Shown here in pieces: positions 1 to 7,205 of a stretch of 10,841 bases of DNA. Origin of the DNA: Weeksellaceae bacterium (GTDB lineage Bacteria > Bacteroidota > Bacteroidia > Flavobacteriales > Weeksellaceae); contig JAQVKJ010000019.1 in assembly GCA_028694715.1 (NCBI GenBank), positions 1 to 10,841 of the forward strand. Reading direction: 5' to 3'. The position numbers and the translations under genes are program-made. The number at the start of each line of letters is the position of its first letter. The stretch's first letter is position 1. The notes beneath the pieces were generated by a model, which was not told the DNA's origin, ran no database searches, and saw only the letters and a program-made list of their open reading frames with translations.

Positions 1-58
1 CTTTTTTCAGAAACCTCATTTCTCTTTTGCCAAAATCCAAACCGGGGCTACCATTGGG
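1..58 (-). pseudogene. Continuation of the deacetylase reading frame beyond the premature stop
   Basis: Reading on in the same minus-strand frame past the TAA at 59-61 gives PNGSPGLDFGKREMRFLKK to the window edge, with no further stop. PNG completes the conserved motif FA(Y)PNG of NodB-like deacetylases, so this stretch belongs to the same ancestral gene. One base change (TAA to TAT or TAC) would restore an intact gene. The true 3' end lies outside the window. Confidence 0.75.
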
Positions 59-700
59 TTATGCAAAAGTATCGATTTTTTTGTCTAACATTTCAGACAA
101 AAGTTTAACGGACTCAACAATTTCAAATTCTGACTGGGCATCGGTTTCATTTGCCAGAATCGGATGGTTCATCGTATGTGCTCCTATCTGAAAAACTCCA
201 GATTGATTCAACTCTGCCAATTGTTTTTCATCAATGTACTGACATTCTCTGACGGCAGCACCAAATTTCTGACGGTAAAGCGCTATGATTTCTTCGTTTT
301 GATTAAGACTGAGGGTTTTCATCACCGATCTCGGAAACAATCCGTCGAGTTTTATTAACTCAATATTCAGGACTTCTGCAATGCAAACTTTCAATTGTTG
401 TTTGTCGAATTCTGCAGATTCGAAGTACCAGAAATTGGTGCGATCTCTTATGATTTTGGGTGAAACAAAAATGGATGCATTCAGGCCTCTTCGTTTCAGC
501 ACTGGATAAATCAACGAATAGGTGGAAATATGTCCGTCATCTATGGTCAGGTGAACCGAATTCTTGGGAATTTTGCCTCCATCGTAATACTTTATGATTT
601 CAGAAAAGGGAACAATCCTAAACTTTTCACTGATGACATCCAATGTATTCTCGAACCATTGGTCATCATATATGTCATGAAAGTTAATAATTCTCGGCAT
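59..700 (-). CDS. Polysaccharide deacetylase (NodB-like), cut short by an in-frame stop
   Basis: Carbohydrate esterase family 4 type deacetylase, which would remove acetyl groups from N-acetylated sugars of the envelope or an exopolysaccharide. Seen: the start MPRIINFHDI at residues 1-10; the metal/catalytic Asp pair in LTIDDGH (D54, D55); and the second metal-binding motif AHTMNHP with H175 and H179. The product ends at residue 213 with KKIDTFA, directly followed by TAA at 59-61. In the family this point reads FAYPNG, and the frame after the stop does read PNG, so the C-terminal part of the barrel is missing. There is no signal peptide, so the protein is cytoplasmic unless exported otherwise. 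It lies 49 bases downstream of the tlpA-like gene on the same strand and has no convincing promoter of its own. The gene is either a recent pseudogene or carries a sequencing error. Family call is firm; functionality is doubtful. Confidence 0.85.
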   Translation of the reverse strand: MPRIINFHDIYDDQWFENTLDVISEKFRIVPFSEIIKYYDGGKIPKNSVHLTIDDGHISTYSLIYPVLKRRGLNASIFVSPKIIRDRTNFWYFESAEFDKQQLKVCIAEVLNIELIKLDGLFPRSVMKTLSLNQNEEIIALYRQKFGAAVRECQYIDEKQLAELNQSGVFQIGAHTMNHPILANETDAQSEFEIVESVKLLSEMLDKKIDTFA

Positions 701-749
701 ACACTTTTGTTTTCCATCCGGGTTGCAGCAAATATTTTACTCAGAGGGA

Positions 750-2057
750 TTAATCGATGAATTCCATGAGTTCAGAAATATGGCCAGCCTTTTTAATCAG
801 CTTGTTGTCTTTGTCCACCAGAAACAAGGTGGGCGTTGAAGCTACTCCAAACTCTTGTACTCCTTGGCTGTCCCATTGCGTCAGCTCAGTGTAATTGATC
901 CAATCGAAATCCTTGGTGGCATTCTTGAATTCGTTAATGTCATAATCCAGTGAGATTGCAATTATTTCTCCACCGTTTTTCTTAAAATTGGGATAAAATT
1001 CTCTGATGAACGGCATTTCGTCATTGCATGCAGGACACCAAGACGCCCAAAACACAATGATTTTTTTATCGGCTTTGATTTCATACAGGGATTTGAATCC
1101 TTTCACTTCTTCTTTGAATTTGATGTCCGGCACTTGATTTCCTTCCAACATATTATGTGCAGCGAGGTTGGATTTTAATTCTTCAGTGATTTCACAAGTA
1201 AGCGAATTAGCCATTGAATAATACTTTTCGAGTACATTCCCAAACTGCTCTTTTGGCAGAACTGCGAAGGTTGCTGAGAGTACATTTTGACCACGGGGTG
1301 TTTCAATGTCGGTGGCCTCGAGCAATTTCTCAATGCCTTGTTCAACTGTTGAATTGATGTATTCTTGGCTGGTGGCACCGATGATGGAATATCTAAAATA
1401 ATTCAGTACCAGTGTTGTCAGAAAGCCAGTTCCTTCCAGAAAATTGTTGTCTCTGGTCAAATGGTTAAGTATTTTGTTCATGTAAATTTCTCCAGCTGGT
1501 TTGGCGTCCACATGTACGGTGGACAGTTCGCTGAGTTGTGCATAATATTTGAGTAGCGGGAGTTCCGTAGCCGGATTCAGACCTGAAATTCTCTTTTCTT
1601 CTCTTACAATCGCCTGATAGAACTCGTCGGTGGTGTTATAATTTGATTTCAGTATGGGAAAAAAGTTTTGTTTCAAATCATTGAGATTGCGGTAGGATTG
1701 ATATTTCTGGTAGCCGATTGCATTCTCTCCCACTTTGAAAAGCACATTTCTAAAGCTGGAATCAGGGGCATATTCGGCAGTGAACTCAACATTTTCGTTG
1801 TCTGAAAGTATATCCACACTCGAAGATCTTTGTAAGTTAGTGAGGCTAACAATTCCACTGTAGTGTTGGGGTATGTTGACTGAGAATTTTCCGTATTTGT
1901 CGGTTTCCACCCGATTGATGAGTTTGTCGGTGGCTCCTGTAAAAATTCTGACCATGATTGGTTTTTCAGAATAGTTTTTGATTTCACCGCTGATTTTGAA
2001 TTGGCTGAAAGAAGTTGAAGAAAGCAACAACAGCAGTCCAAAAAATTGATTTTTCAT
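750..2057 (-). CDS. TlpA-like exported thiol-disulfide oxidoreductase with DUF4369-like N-terminus
   Basis: Periplasmic thioredoxin-fold protein that probably reduces or exchanges disulfides in envelope proteins. Seen in the 435 residues: a signal peptide at 1-19 (hydrophobic core ending in SFSQ), with no lipobox cysteine; a beta-rich N-terminal part at about 20-100 (KISGEIKN..., as in DUF4369 domains); a mostly helical middle at about 110-300; and a C-terminal AhpC/TSA-thioredoxin domain at about 306-435 holding the redox motif WCPAC (C341, C344) and the cis-proline in STPT (P409). This layout is common in Bacteroidota. The start ATG at 2057 begins the signal peptide directly. A TAATTTTG -7 box lies 20 bases upstream, and the terminator of the preceding gene separates the two units. 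The deacetylase follows after 49 bases and may be co-transcribed. The partner protein is not visible here. Confidence 0.88.
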   Translation of the reverse strand: MKNQFFGLLLLLSSTSFSQFKISGEIKNYSEKPIMVRIFTGATDKLINRVETDKYGKFSVNIPQHYSGIVSLTNLQRSSSVDILSDNENVEFTAEYAPDSSFRNVLFKVGENAIGYQKYQSYRNLNDLKQNFFPILKSNYNTTDEFYQAIVREEKRISGLNPATELPLLKYYAQLSELSTVHVDAKPAGEIYMNKILNHLTRDNNFLEGTGFLTTLVLNYFRYSIIGATSQEYINSTVEQGIEKLLEATDIETPRGQNVLSATFAVLPKEQFGNVLEKYYSMANSLTCEITEELKSNLAAHNMLEGNQVPDIKFKEEVKGFKSLYEIKADKKIIVFWASWCPACNDEMPFIREFYPNFKKNGGEIIAISLDYDINEFKNATKDFDWINYTELTQWDSQGVQEFGVASTPTLFLVDKDNKLIKKAGHISELMEFID

Positions 2058-2076
2058 TTTAAATAATTAGTTTGTC

Positions 2077-2084
2077 CAAAATTA
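2077..2084 (-). promoter_or_regulatory. Bacteroidota -7 promoter box of the tlpA-like gene
   Basis: The minus strand reads TAATTTTG, an exact match to the Bacteroidota sigma-ABfr -7 consensus TAnnTTTG, with its downstream edge about 20 bases before the ATG at 2057. It lies inside a longer sequence shared with the clpP promoter (TTGTGTAATTTTG in both). No convincing -33 TTG element is seen. Confidence 0.55.
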
Positions 2085-2154
2085 CACAATTTTTTTCTTG
2101 GTGCTAACGAGGGGTAGGAATTTATGATTTTGAGCCAATGAAAGGATTCCAAAC

Positions 2155-2182
2155 AAAAAAACCCTCTCCATAGAAAGGGTTT
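2155..2182 (-). terminator. Rho-independent terminator after the PID-CTERM gene
   Basis: On the minus strand AAACCCTTTC pairs with GAGAGGGTTT (10 pairs, one G-T) around a TATG loop (right arm 2173-2182, left arm 2159-2168) and runs into seven T residues (2161-2155). It starts 22 bases past the stop of the PID-CTERM gene and ends the T9SS-protein/PID-CTERM transcript. Confidence 0.8.
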
Positions 2183-2204
2183 GTGATTCGTTATGCTTGG
2201 TCTG

Positions 2205-2417
2205 TTATTGACTGACTAATTTTCTTTGTTTCCACAAATAAAATGTTGCGAAAAGAATTCCGGCAACTATTAACAGAATGACATATTGATCTACCGGTGT
2301 ACTGGGTGTACCCGGTGTACCGGCGTCTTCACCGTAATCAGGTGGTGGTGGCACCTGGGCAAAGAGATTAATAACCGGCAATAAAATCATCAGTAAAGTT
2401 AGTAATCTATTTTTCAT
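2205..2417 (-). CDS. Small PID-CTERM-type surface protein
   Basis: A 70-residue exported protein whose layout matches the PID-CTERM sorting class of Bacteroidota. Seen: a signal peptide at 1-20 (MKNRLLTLLMILLPVINLFA); a proline-rich spacer with PPPP at 23-26 and the repeats GTPGTPSTP at 33-41; the motif PVD at 41-43; a hydrophobic transmembrane segment at about 45-62; and a basic tail (KQRK). The ATG at 2417 is chosen. A TTG codon directly before it (2418-2420) would add one residue but is an unlikely start. The gene lies 25 bases after the T9SS-sorted protein gene and is closed by a terminator, so the two are probably co-transcribed. The mature part is tiny, and no enzymatic function can be inferred; it may be a membrane-anchored or processed peptide. 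Confidence 0.75.
   Translation of the reverse strand: MKNRLLTLLMILLPVINLFAQVPPPPDYGEDAGTPGTPSTPVDQYVILLIVAGILFATFYLWKQRKLVSQ
2296..2322. repeat. Three tandem 9-base repeats inside the PID-CTERM gene
   Basis: The plus strand has GGTGTACTG, GGTGTACCC and GGTGTACCG back to back (starts 2296, 2305, 2314). On the coding strand they give the Gly/Ser-Thr-Pro repeats of the spacer between signal peptide and membrane anchor. The unit is a multiple of three, so copy-number change would alter linker length without a frameshift. Confidence 0.75.
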
Positions 2418-2442
2418 CAATCTATGGTTTAAGGTTGTTGGT

Positions 2443-4401
2443 TTATTTTATAATTTTCTGGGTGTAAACTTCTCCGGTGTTTGATTTAATTTTCACCACA
2501 TACACACCTCTTGAAGCCAGCTTAATCTCCAAGTTATTTTTTGTATCTACCTTTTCGTAGGTCAAAATGTTTCTTCCGCTCATATCATACACTTTCACTT
2601 CAGCAAAAGCCCATTGGTCATTGAACTTCACAAAGTGTGAATCCTTGTCTTTGTATATGATTGTAGCAGAAGCGAGTTGATCATTGGTTCCAAGACCTTT
2701 GCCTGAAGGTCCCTCATTCCAATAGACTTCATATCTGTTTTTCGCACCGTTGGCAGGTATAGGCTCAATCACAAAGACAGATCCGTTTTGAACTTCTGCC
2801 AATTCATCGGTTTCATTGTCATATATATAGAAGGTGTTTCCGTCGCTAAAATTTTCATTTTCGTTTTGCAATTTGTTAAAGATACTTCCTTCAAACAATT
2901 CAGCTTTGATTTTGTATGAGGTCTGGTCGCCCTCCACTCTGTTGAAAAGCATTGGAATTGGTTTTCCTACAAATTCGATGTTGATGGCATTGATATCCAT
3001 TTTTCTTTCTGAAGCAGTTACATGTCCGCCATCTGCTCTTTCTTGTGCCAGATAGAATCCACTGCCTTGGAAGTCATAATATTCAGCTTCGAATTCATTG
3101 GGCACTTCGTCTTCAACAACTGGACTTACAGCAATGTTTACTCTATTTCCGGTTTCGTTTCCTTCTTCATCGTACAATTTGAATCTCAGCTGATAGAATG
3201 CTGTACCGTTGCCATCTTGTGATACAACAGGCGAATCATTTGCTGTAGTTTGTGCAGGTTTTCCTCCCACATCTACATCCGAGCCAACTTGCATTTCAAA
3301 AGTTTTCAGACCGTCAGTAAAATCGATGGACTGATCCACAGGTGAATTCAACACCACCAGAAATGGTTCAAATGGTTTTACAATCAATGCTTCAGCATCT
3401 CCTGCCCATTGATTCAGCGATGAATTGTATGTGGCTTTGACCATGGTAGATGACACCAGTCCGGTTCCGTACGCCCAGGATGCAGTGTTGAGTTGCGCCA
3501 CAGCGGAGAGATTGTCCAGATATACTCCGTCTTCATGAGCGCTTCCGTCGTTGGTTCCCATGTATGCCAAATTCAAGTTTGAAGTATAAGGGTTACCAAA
3601 CTGATAAACATATTTTCCATAATTAAAATCAGTTGTGGTCAACACGGGATCATCTATATATGAGCTGTATTTTTCGTTGTGTGAATTGATCATGTCTTTC
3701 CAGCTGTCCCAATCAAGTCCGGGGAAATACATACTGGTATTCATCAATCCAGAATTGTACTGACCGTTGGAAGGGATTCCTCTATAAGTCAGCTTTGAGT
3801 TATTTTGCATGATGTTCAAGATGCCCGCACTTCCATAAGTCAAATTCAGGATGTAGTAATCGGTGGGTGAAATTGAGCTTGCATTGTTCAGGTGGTCAAA
3901 CTCTGGATTTACAGAATTGTCCCAAGCCATCATTGAGGCCATGTACCTATTGGCTCCATTTACATAAGGTACGCCAAACAATCCCAACATTGCATCATTT
4001 GCATTATTGAAAACAAAAGGAATTGAAAACTGTCCCCATGAAAACGAAGAGGGATTGATTACTCCTTTTTCCATCGACAAACGACCGCTGGTGTTGTTCT
4101 GATCTCTGATAATGATTTGACCATAATTGGTATTGTCTGTCCAAGTGTTTACAATATTATCGCCGGTGGAACTCGCATTAAAGAACTCACCATCAATTTT
4201 AATATTACCGGCGTTGGTCACTACTGCTGTTCCGTCCCCGTTTTCTGCATCAGAATTCAGCGACAGATTTTGCCCAAAATACACCAAGGTATTTTCTTCC
4301 ACCTTCACCGGTGCATTGTTTGTTATAAACACATTTTGGGAAAAACACAGACCCGACATCAGCCATACGCCTGCTAAAAGAAGTAAATAGTTGATCCTCA
4401 T
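2443..4401 (-). CDS. T9SS type A sorting domain-containing secreted protein
   Basis: A 652-residue protein exported by Sec and then carried across the outer membrane by the type IX secretion system. Seen: the signal peptide MRINYLLLLAGVWLMSGLCF followed by SQ; a long beta-rich, Asn/Thr/Asp-rich body with almost no cysteine; and a C-terminal sorting domain in the last 56 or so residues with VKVYDMSGR, LASRGVYVVKI and the terminal YTQKIIK, as in TIGR04183. An ATG 60 bases upstream (4461) is in frame but would put 20 non-signal-like residues before the signal peptide, and it overlaps the promoter region, so 4401 is preferred. The body has no motif I can assign to an enzyme; an early stretch (VVTNAGNIKIDGEF) looks like the filamentous, repeat-like start of Bacteroidota surface proteins. 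The gene is 116 bases downstream of clpX, with its own -7 box. Confidence 0.87.
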   Translation of the reverse strand: MRINYLLLLAGVWLMSGLCFSQNVFITNNAPVKVEENTLVYFGQNLSLNSDAENGDGTAVVTNAGNIKIDGEFFNASSTGDNIVNTWTDNTNYGQIIIRDQNNTSGRLSMEKGVINPSSFSWGQFSIPFVFNNANDAMLGLFGVPYVNGANRYMASMMAWDNSVNPEFDHLNNASSISPTDYYILNLTYGSAGILNIMQNNSKLTYRGIPSNGQYNSGLMNTSMYFPGLDWDSWKDMINSHNEKYSSYIDDPVLTTTDFNYGKYVYQFGNPYTSNLNLAYMGTNDGSAHEDGVYLDNLSAVAQLNTASWAYGTGLVSSTMVKATYNSSLNQWAGDAEALIVKPFEPFLVVLNSPVDQSIDFTDGLKTFEMQVGSDVDVGGKPAQTTANDSPVVSQDGNGTAFYQLRFKLYDEEGNETGNRVNIAVSPVVEDEVPNEFEAEYYDFQGSGFYLAQERADGGHVTASERKMDINAINIEFVGKPIPMLFNRVEGDQTSYKIKAELFEGSIFNKLQNENENFSDGNTFYIYDNETDELAEVQNGSVFVIEPIPANGAKNRYEVYWNEGPSGKGLGTNDQLASATIIYKDKDSHFVKFNDQWAFAEVKVYDMSGRNILTYEKVDTKNNLEIKLASRGVYVVKIKSNTGEVYTQKIIK

Positions 4402-4465
4402 TTTATTACATTTAGGTTGGTTTATTTTTAATTGTTTTGTTATTGTTGAAATGCAAAACATAGCA

Positions 4466-4473
4466 CAAATATA
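4466..4473 (-). promoter_or_regulatory. Candidate -7 promoter box of the T9SS-sorted protein gene
   Basis: The minus strand reads TATATTTG, matching TAnnTTTG, 64 bases before the chosen ATG at 4401. The surrounding DNA is very AT-rich, so chance matches are likely here. A start further downstream than 4461 is consistent with this box. Confidence 0.4.
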
Positions 4474-4517
4474 TATAAATTTTCAAATCCCTAAAATTTA
4501 TTTTGACAAAATTCGCT

Positions 4518-5735
4518 TCATTGGCTTAATCTTTTGAGATTTGGTTTGGTCTCAATATCTTCCCTTATCAATGTATATTCTTCAGGAAGTTCATCGATGG
4601 TGTACATCAATTCTGTGAAAATATCTTCGGTCACGGACCTCAGACCTCTGGCGCCCAGTCCCAGTGTATCGGCTCTTTCCACAATAAAATCAAGTACTCC
4701 TTCATCGACTTTCAATCTGACACCGTCAAGTGCAAACAATTTCTCATATTGTTTGATCAGTGCGTTTTTGGGTTCAGTTAGAATCTTCTTCATCGCTTCG
4801 GTATCAAGCGGGTTCAGATTGGCGATGACGGGCAATCGTCCAATCAGTTCAGGAATTAACCCGAAAGACTTCAAATCCATGGCGTTGACTTCTTTGAGCA
4901 AGTCGTCCGACTTACGGTGAATTTCACCATTTTTGAAACCGATGATATGTGTATTGAGTCGGTTGGCAATGTGTCGTTCAATGCCCGAAAATGCACCCCC
5001 TGCTACGAAGAGTATGTCTTTGGTATTGACTTCAACAAATTTCTGATCGGGATGTTTTCTACCCCCTTTGGGTGGAACATTTACCACCGTACCTTCAAAA
5101 ATTTTCAGCAGTGCTTGTTGTACGCCTTCTCCGGACACATCGCGGGTAATAGAAGGATTGTCACTCCTTCTGGCGATTTTATCGATTTCATCTACAAAAA
5201 CAATCCCTTTTTCTGCCAGTTGCACATCATAATTGGCATCCTGAAGCAGACGGGTCAATATGCTTTCCACATCCTCACCTACATAGCCGGCCTCGGTAAG
5301 TACCGTTGCATCTACAATGGCAAATGGGACATTCAGCATACGGGCGATGGTACGAGCGAGCAATGTTTTTCCACTGCCAGTTTCGCCAACCAAAACCACA
5401 TTTGATTTATCGATTTCAACTTCATCTCTGTCCACTACCGGATTCAATATGCGTTTGTAATGGTTAAAAACAGCAACCGAAAGGACTTTTTTTGCATGGT
5501 CTTGTCCAATGATGTACTCATCCAAAAACTTTTTGATTTCCTTGGGTGATTTCAAAGGAAGCGGATTGACCAGTTCTTTGTTTCTCTTGTAAACAATTTC
5601 TTCCTGAACAATGCCGTATGCCTGTTCAATACACTGATCGCATATGTGACCTTCAATTCCTGCAACAAGTAAATTTACTTCGCTTTTACCTCTTCCACAG
5701 AATGAACATTTGTCCTCTTCCAATTTATTTTTCAT
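4518..5735 (-). CDS. clpX: ATP-dependent Clp protease, ATP-binding subunit ClpX
   Basis: AAA+ unfoldase that recognises tagged or damaged proteins in the cytoplasm and threads them into ClpP. Full length (405 residues). Seen in order: the N-terminal zinc-binding domain with C10, C13, C32 and C35 (CSFC...CDQC); Walker A GETGSGKT at 117-124; the pore loop GYVGED at 150-155; Walker B IVFVDEID at 178-185; the ClpP-docking loop IIGF at 264-267; the box VII motif GRLPV with R300; and sensor 2 GARGLRS with R363. All key residues are present, so it should be active. It carries its own TATCTTTG promoter box in the 48-base gap after the HTTM gene. clpP lies about 1.5 kb upstream on the same strand, split off by two membrane-protein genes. 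Confidence 0.98.
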   Translation of the reverse strand: MKNKLEEDKCSFCGRGKSEVNLLVAGIEGHICDQCIEQAYGIVQEEIVYKRNKELVNPLPLKSPKEIKKFLDEYIIGQDHAKKVLSVAVFNHYKRILNPVVDRDEVEIDKSNVVLVGETGSGKTLLARTIARMLNVPFAIVDATVLTEAGYVGEDVESILTRLLQDANYDVQLAEKGIVFVDEIDKIARRSDNPSITRDVSGEGVQQALLKIFEGTVVNVPPKGGRKHPDQKFVEVNTKDILFVAGGAFSGIERHIANRLNTHIIGFKNGEIHRKSDDLLKEVNAMDLKSFGLIPELIGRLPVIANLNPLDTEAMKKILTEPKNALIKQYEKLFALDGVRLKVDEGVLDFIVERADTLGLGARGLRSVTEDIFTELMYTIDELPEEYTLIREDIETKPNLKRLSQ

Positions 5736-5751
5736 TTTTAAAACAAGTATG

Positions 5752-5759
5752 CAAAGATA
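5752..5759 (-). promoter_or_regulatory. -7 promoter box of clpX
   Basis: The minus strand reads TATCTTTG, an exact TAnnTTTG match, 16 bases before the clpX ATG and within the gap after the HTTM gene. It suggests clpX can be transcribed independently of the clpP unit. No clear -33 element. Confidence 0.55.
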
Positions 5760-5783
5760 GCGATTTTTTATATGACACGCGAC

Positions 5784-6605
5784 TCAGTTTGACTGAAAGT
5801 ATTTGAAAGGAAGCAGTCTTCTCAAGTCTTTGTCATTGAGGAGAAAGCCGTAATGCAGAATAACGATGAGTTCAAATTTCCACAATTCAAATGCTATCAT
5901 CATCAAAAGATGTATCAACAGTGCGAGAATCAACATGAAATATCTGGTTTTCTTCCATAGCACAAAAGGAACAAACAGCAATTGTTGTAGCATGATAAAA
6001 TAAGCGATGAATCGGCTGAAAAACCCATCTGAAATTAATGGGTACAACCAACTATTTTCAAAATCTGGGTACTGTGCAAAACTGTAATAAACGGCTACCC
6101 CCTGCTGCCAGTGGATATGTCCAAGCTTAAAAAATGCATTGTTGAGATACACCATGAACAGATGCATAATCACCGACCAAATGGCCAAAACACAAATCAG
6201 AGGAAGCTTTCCTTTTGTCCTGCTTACAGACAGGAATCTGAAGCTGTCTGCAAATACAAAATACAACAATGAGAATTTCAAAATGGTGTCTCCCCAGGTC
6301 ATGAATTGATACCCAAGATGAAAAAACAGCATATAAAACAACCAGACCAAAAACGCAGTCAGGTTTTTGAAAAGCCCGAGCATGAAGCAAAGCAACAAAA
6401 CGCCGTAAATCAAGAAGAAATATTGGTAGTACGATGCCACGAAAACCGACAAATTGTCTTCGGGCAGCAAAGCGTTGAATTCAGGATTGAGCCAGACAGG
6501 TGCTGATGAATAAAGAAAAGACAAATCAAACAGCAAAAGCAAACCAATCAAGAGCCTGAATACCGCTGGATATATCGTTCTGTCTGCATTCCAGAATTCT
6601 TTCAT
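5784..6605 (-). CDS. HTTM-domain multi-pass membrane protein (SdpB/gamma-carboxylase-like)
   Basis: A 273-residue inner-membrane protein with about six to eight hydrophobic segments. It has the pattern of the HTTM domain, which is shared by vitamin K-dependent gamma-glutamyl carboxylase relatives and by SdpB, a protein needed to mature the SDP toxin of Bacillus. Seen: an N-terminal span at about 13-31; the conserved TWGDTILKFSLLYFVF at 103-118; and the AFFKLGHIHWQQGVAVYY stretch at 157-174, with a lysine (K160) in the place where HTTM proteins keep a K...W..G core. The end is basic (RRLLPFKYF). It starts 5 bases after the stop of the small membrane protein, so the two are almost certainly translated together. 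The family assignment is by eye; the substrate is unknown. A plain DoxX-like membrane protein is the alternative. Confidence 0.72.
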   Translation of the reverse strand: MKEFWNADRTIYPAVFRLLIGLLLLFDLSFLYSSAPVWLNPEFNALLPEDNLSVFVASYYQYFFLIYGVLLLCFMLGLFKNLTAFLVWLFYMLFFHLGYQFMTWGDTILKFSLLYFVFADSFRFLSVSRTKGKLPLICVLAIWSVIMHLFMVYLNNAFFKLGHIHWQQGVAVYYSFAQYPDFENSWLYPLISDGFFSRFIAYFIMLQQLLFVPFVLWKKTRYFMLILALLIHLLMMIAFELWKFELIVILHYGFLLNDKDLRRLLPFKYFQSN

Positions 6606-6610
6606 CTCAT

Positions 6611-7195
6611 TTATTTAAGCCAAGTTTCATAAAAAACTCCTTCGCCAGCAGTATAGGTGAAGCTCTCTTTGTAGTCAGTATCAAATGCCAGTACAATCGG
6701 TTTTCTGTACGCAGATATTTTGACCGAATCAAACCTCAGCTCTGTTTGAACGGATGCATACAGCCCAACATAATTCTTCAGATTGTCTGCGATGCGTCCC
6801 AAAGCCTCATTGCTCCTCACCTTTTCTTCGAAGTCGTTTGCGGTCTTTTTCTCCAAGGATTGATGCAAACTCATCTGATACTCATAATCAAAGGATTTCA
6901 GCGATTCTAAATAGAGTCTTCTTTTGATAAATACAGCTTTGTCGTGTAATAGCGAGACTTCTTTTTCAGAGGCGAGTTCTTCAGACATCAAAACCTTATG
7001 ACTGACTTCTCCATTTGCATAAAATTCATACATTACATCGTAATTGGTCGTAGTGGCCGGAACATACATTCTGTATGCGGGCGGAGCAAACGGACTGAAT
7101 TTCTTCTGAACGGATTTGGGCAAAATAAAACTTGCTCCGTACACCAATGCCCAGTAAAGGACAAAAAGTGCAAGGAGCAGTTTTCTGAAGTTCAT
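6611..7195 (-). CDS. Single-span membrane-anchored protein, partner of the HTTM protein (DUF5819/SdpA-like layout)
   Basis: A 194-residue protein with an N-terminal membrane anchor or uncleaved signal at about 5-25 (hydrophobic LLLALFVLYWALVYGASFIL) and a soluble extracytoplasmic part. After the anchor comes KKFSPFAPPAYRMYVP (31-46) and then YDVMYEFYANGEV (52-64). An 'anchor, Pro-rich FSPF/P..R motif, short beta domain' order is seen in small proteins encoded next to HTTM genes (DUF5819, SdpA). I cannot confirm the family by eye. The gap to clpP upstream is 10 bases and to the HTTM gene downstream 5 bases, so clpP, this gene and the HTTM gene look like one operon. No catalytic motif is evident; it probably works with the HTTM protein at the membrane. 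Confidence 0.65.
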   Translation of the reverse strand: MNFRKLLLALFVLYWALVYGASFILPKSVQKKFSPFAPPAYRMYVPATTTNYDVMYEFYANGEVSHKVLMSEELASEKEVSLLHDKAVFIKRRLYLESLKSFDYEYQMSLHQSLEKKTANDFEEKVRSNEALGRIADNLKNYVGLYASVQTELRFDSVKISAYRKPIVLAFDTDYKESFTYTAGEGVFYETWLK

Positions 7196-7205
7196 CTTGT
7201 TTGCT

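Noticed and set aside
59..61. TAA read as Tyr (stop-codon recoding) in the deacetylase
   Set aside because: TAA serves as the ordinary stop of several other genes here (tig, T9SS protein, tlpA-like gene), so a mutation or sequence error is far more likely.
79..102. Perfect 8-base inverted repeat (TTTTGTCT / AGACAAAA) just before the premature stop
   Set aside because: It lies inside codons of a conserved gene part, coding for LLSEMLDKK, with no T run in the right place; probably chance.
4336..4365. Possible lipoprotein signal (SGLC) in the T9SS protein
   Set aside because: The residues before Cys (S-G-L) do not fit a lipobox, and T9SS cargo normally has a type I signal peptide.
4534..5405. 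Long plus-strand open frames opposite clpX
   Set aside because: Antisense shadows of clpX with no recognisable protein features.
5784..7195. A complete SDP-type toxin locus
   Set aside because: No SdpC-like toxin or immunity gene lies next to the pair, and the gaps leave no room for one.
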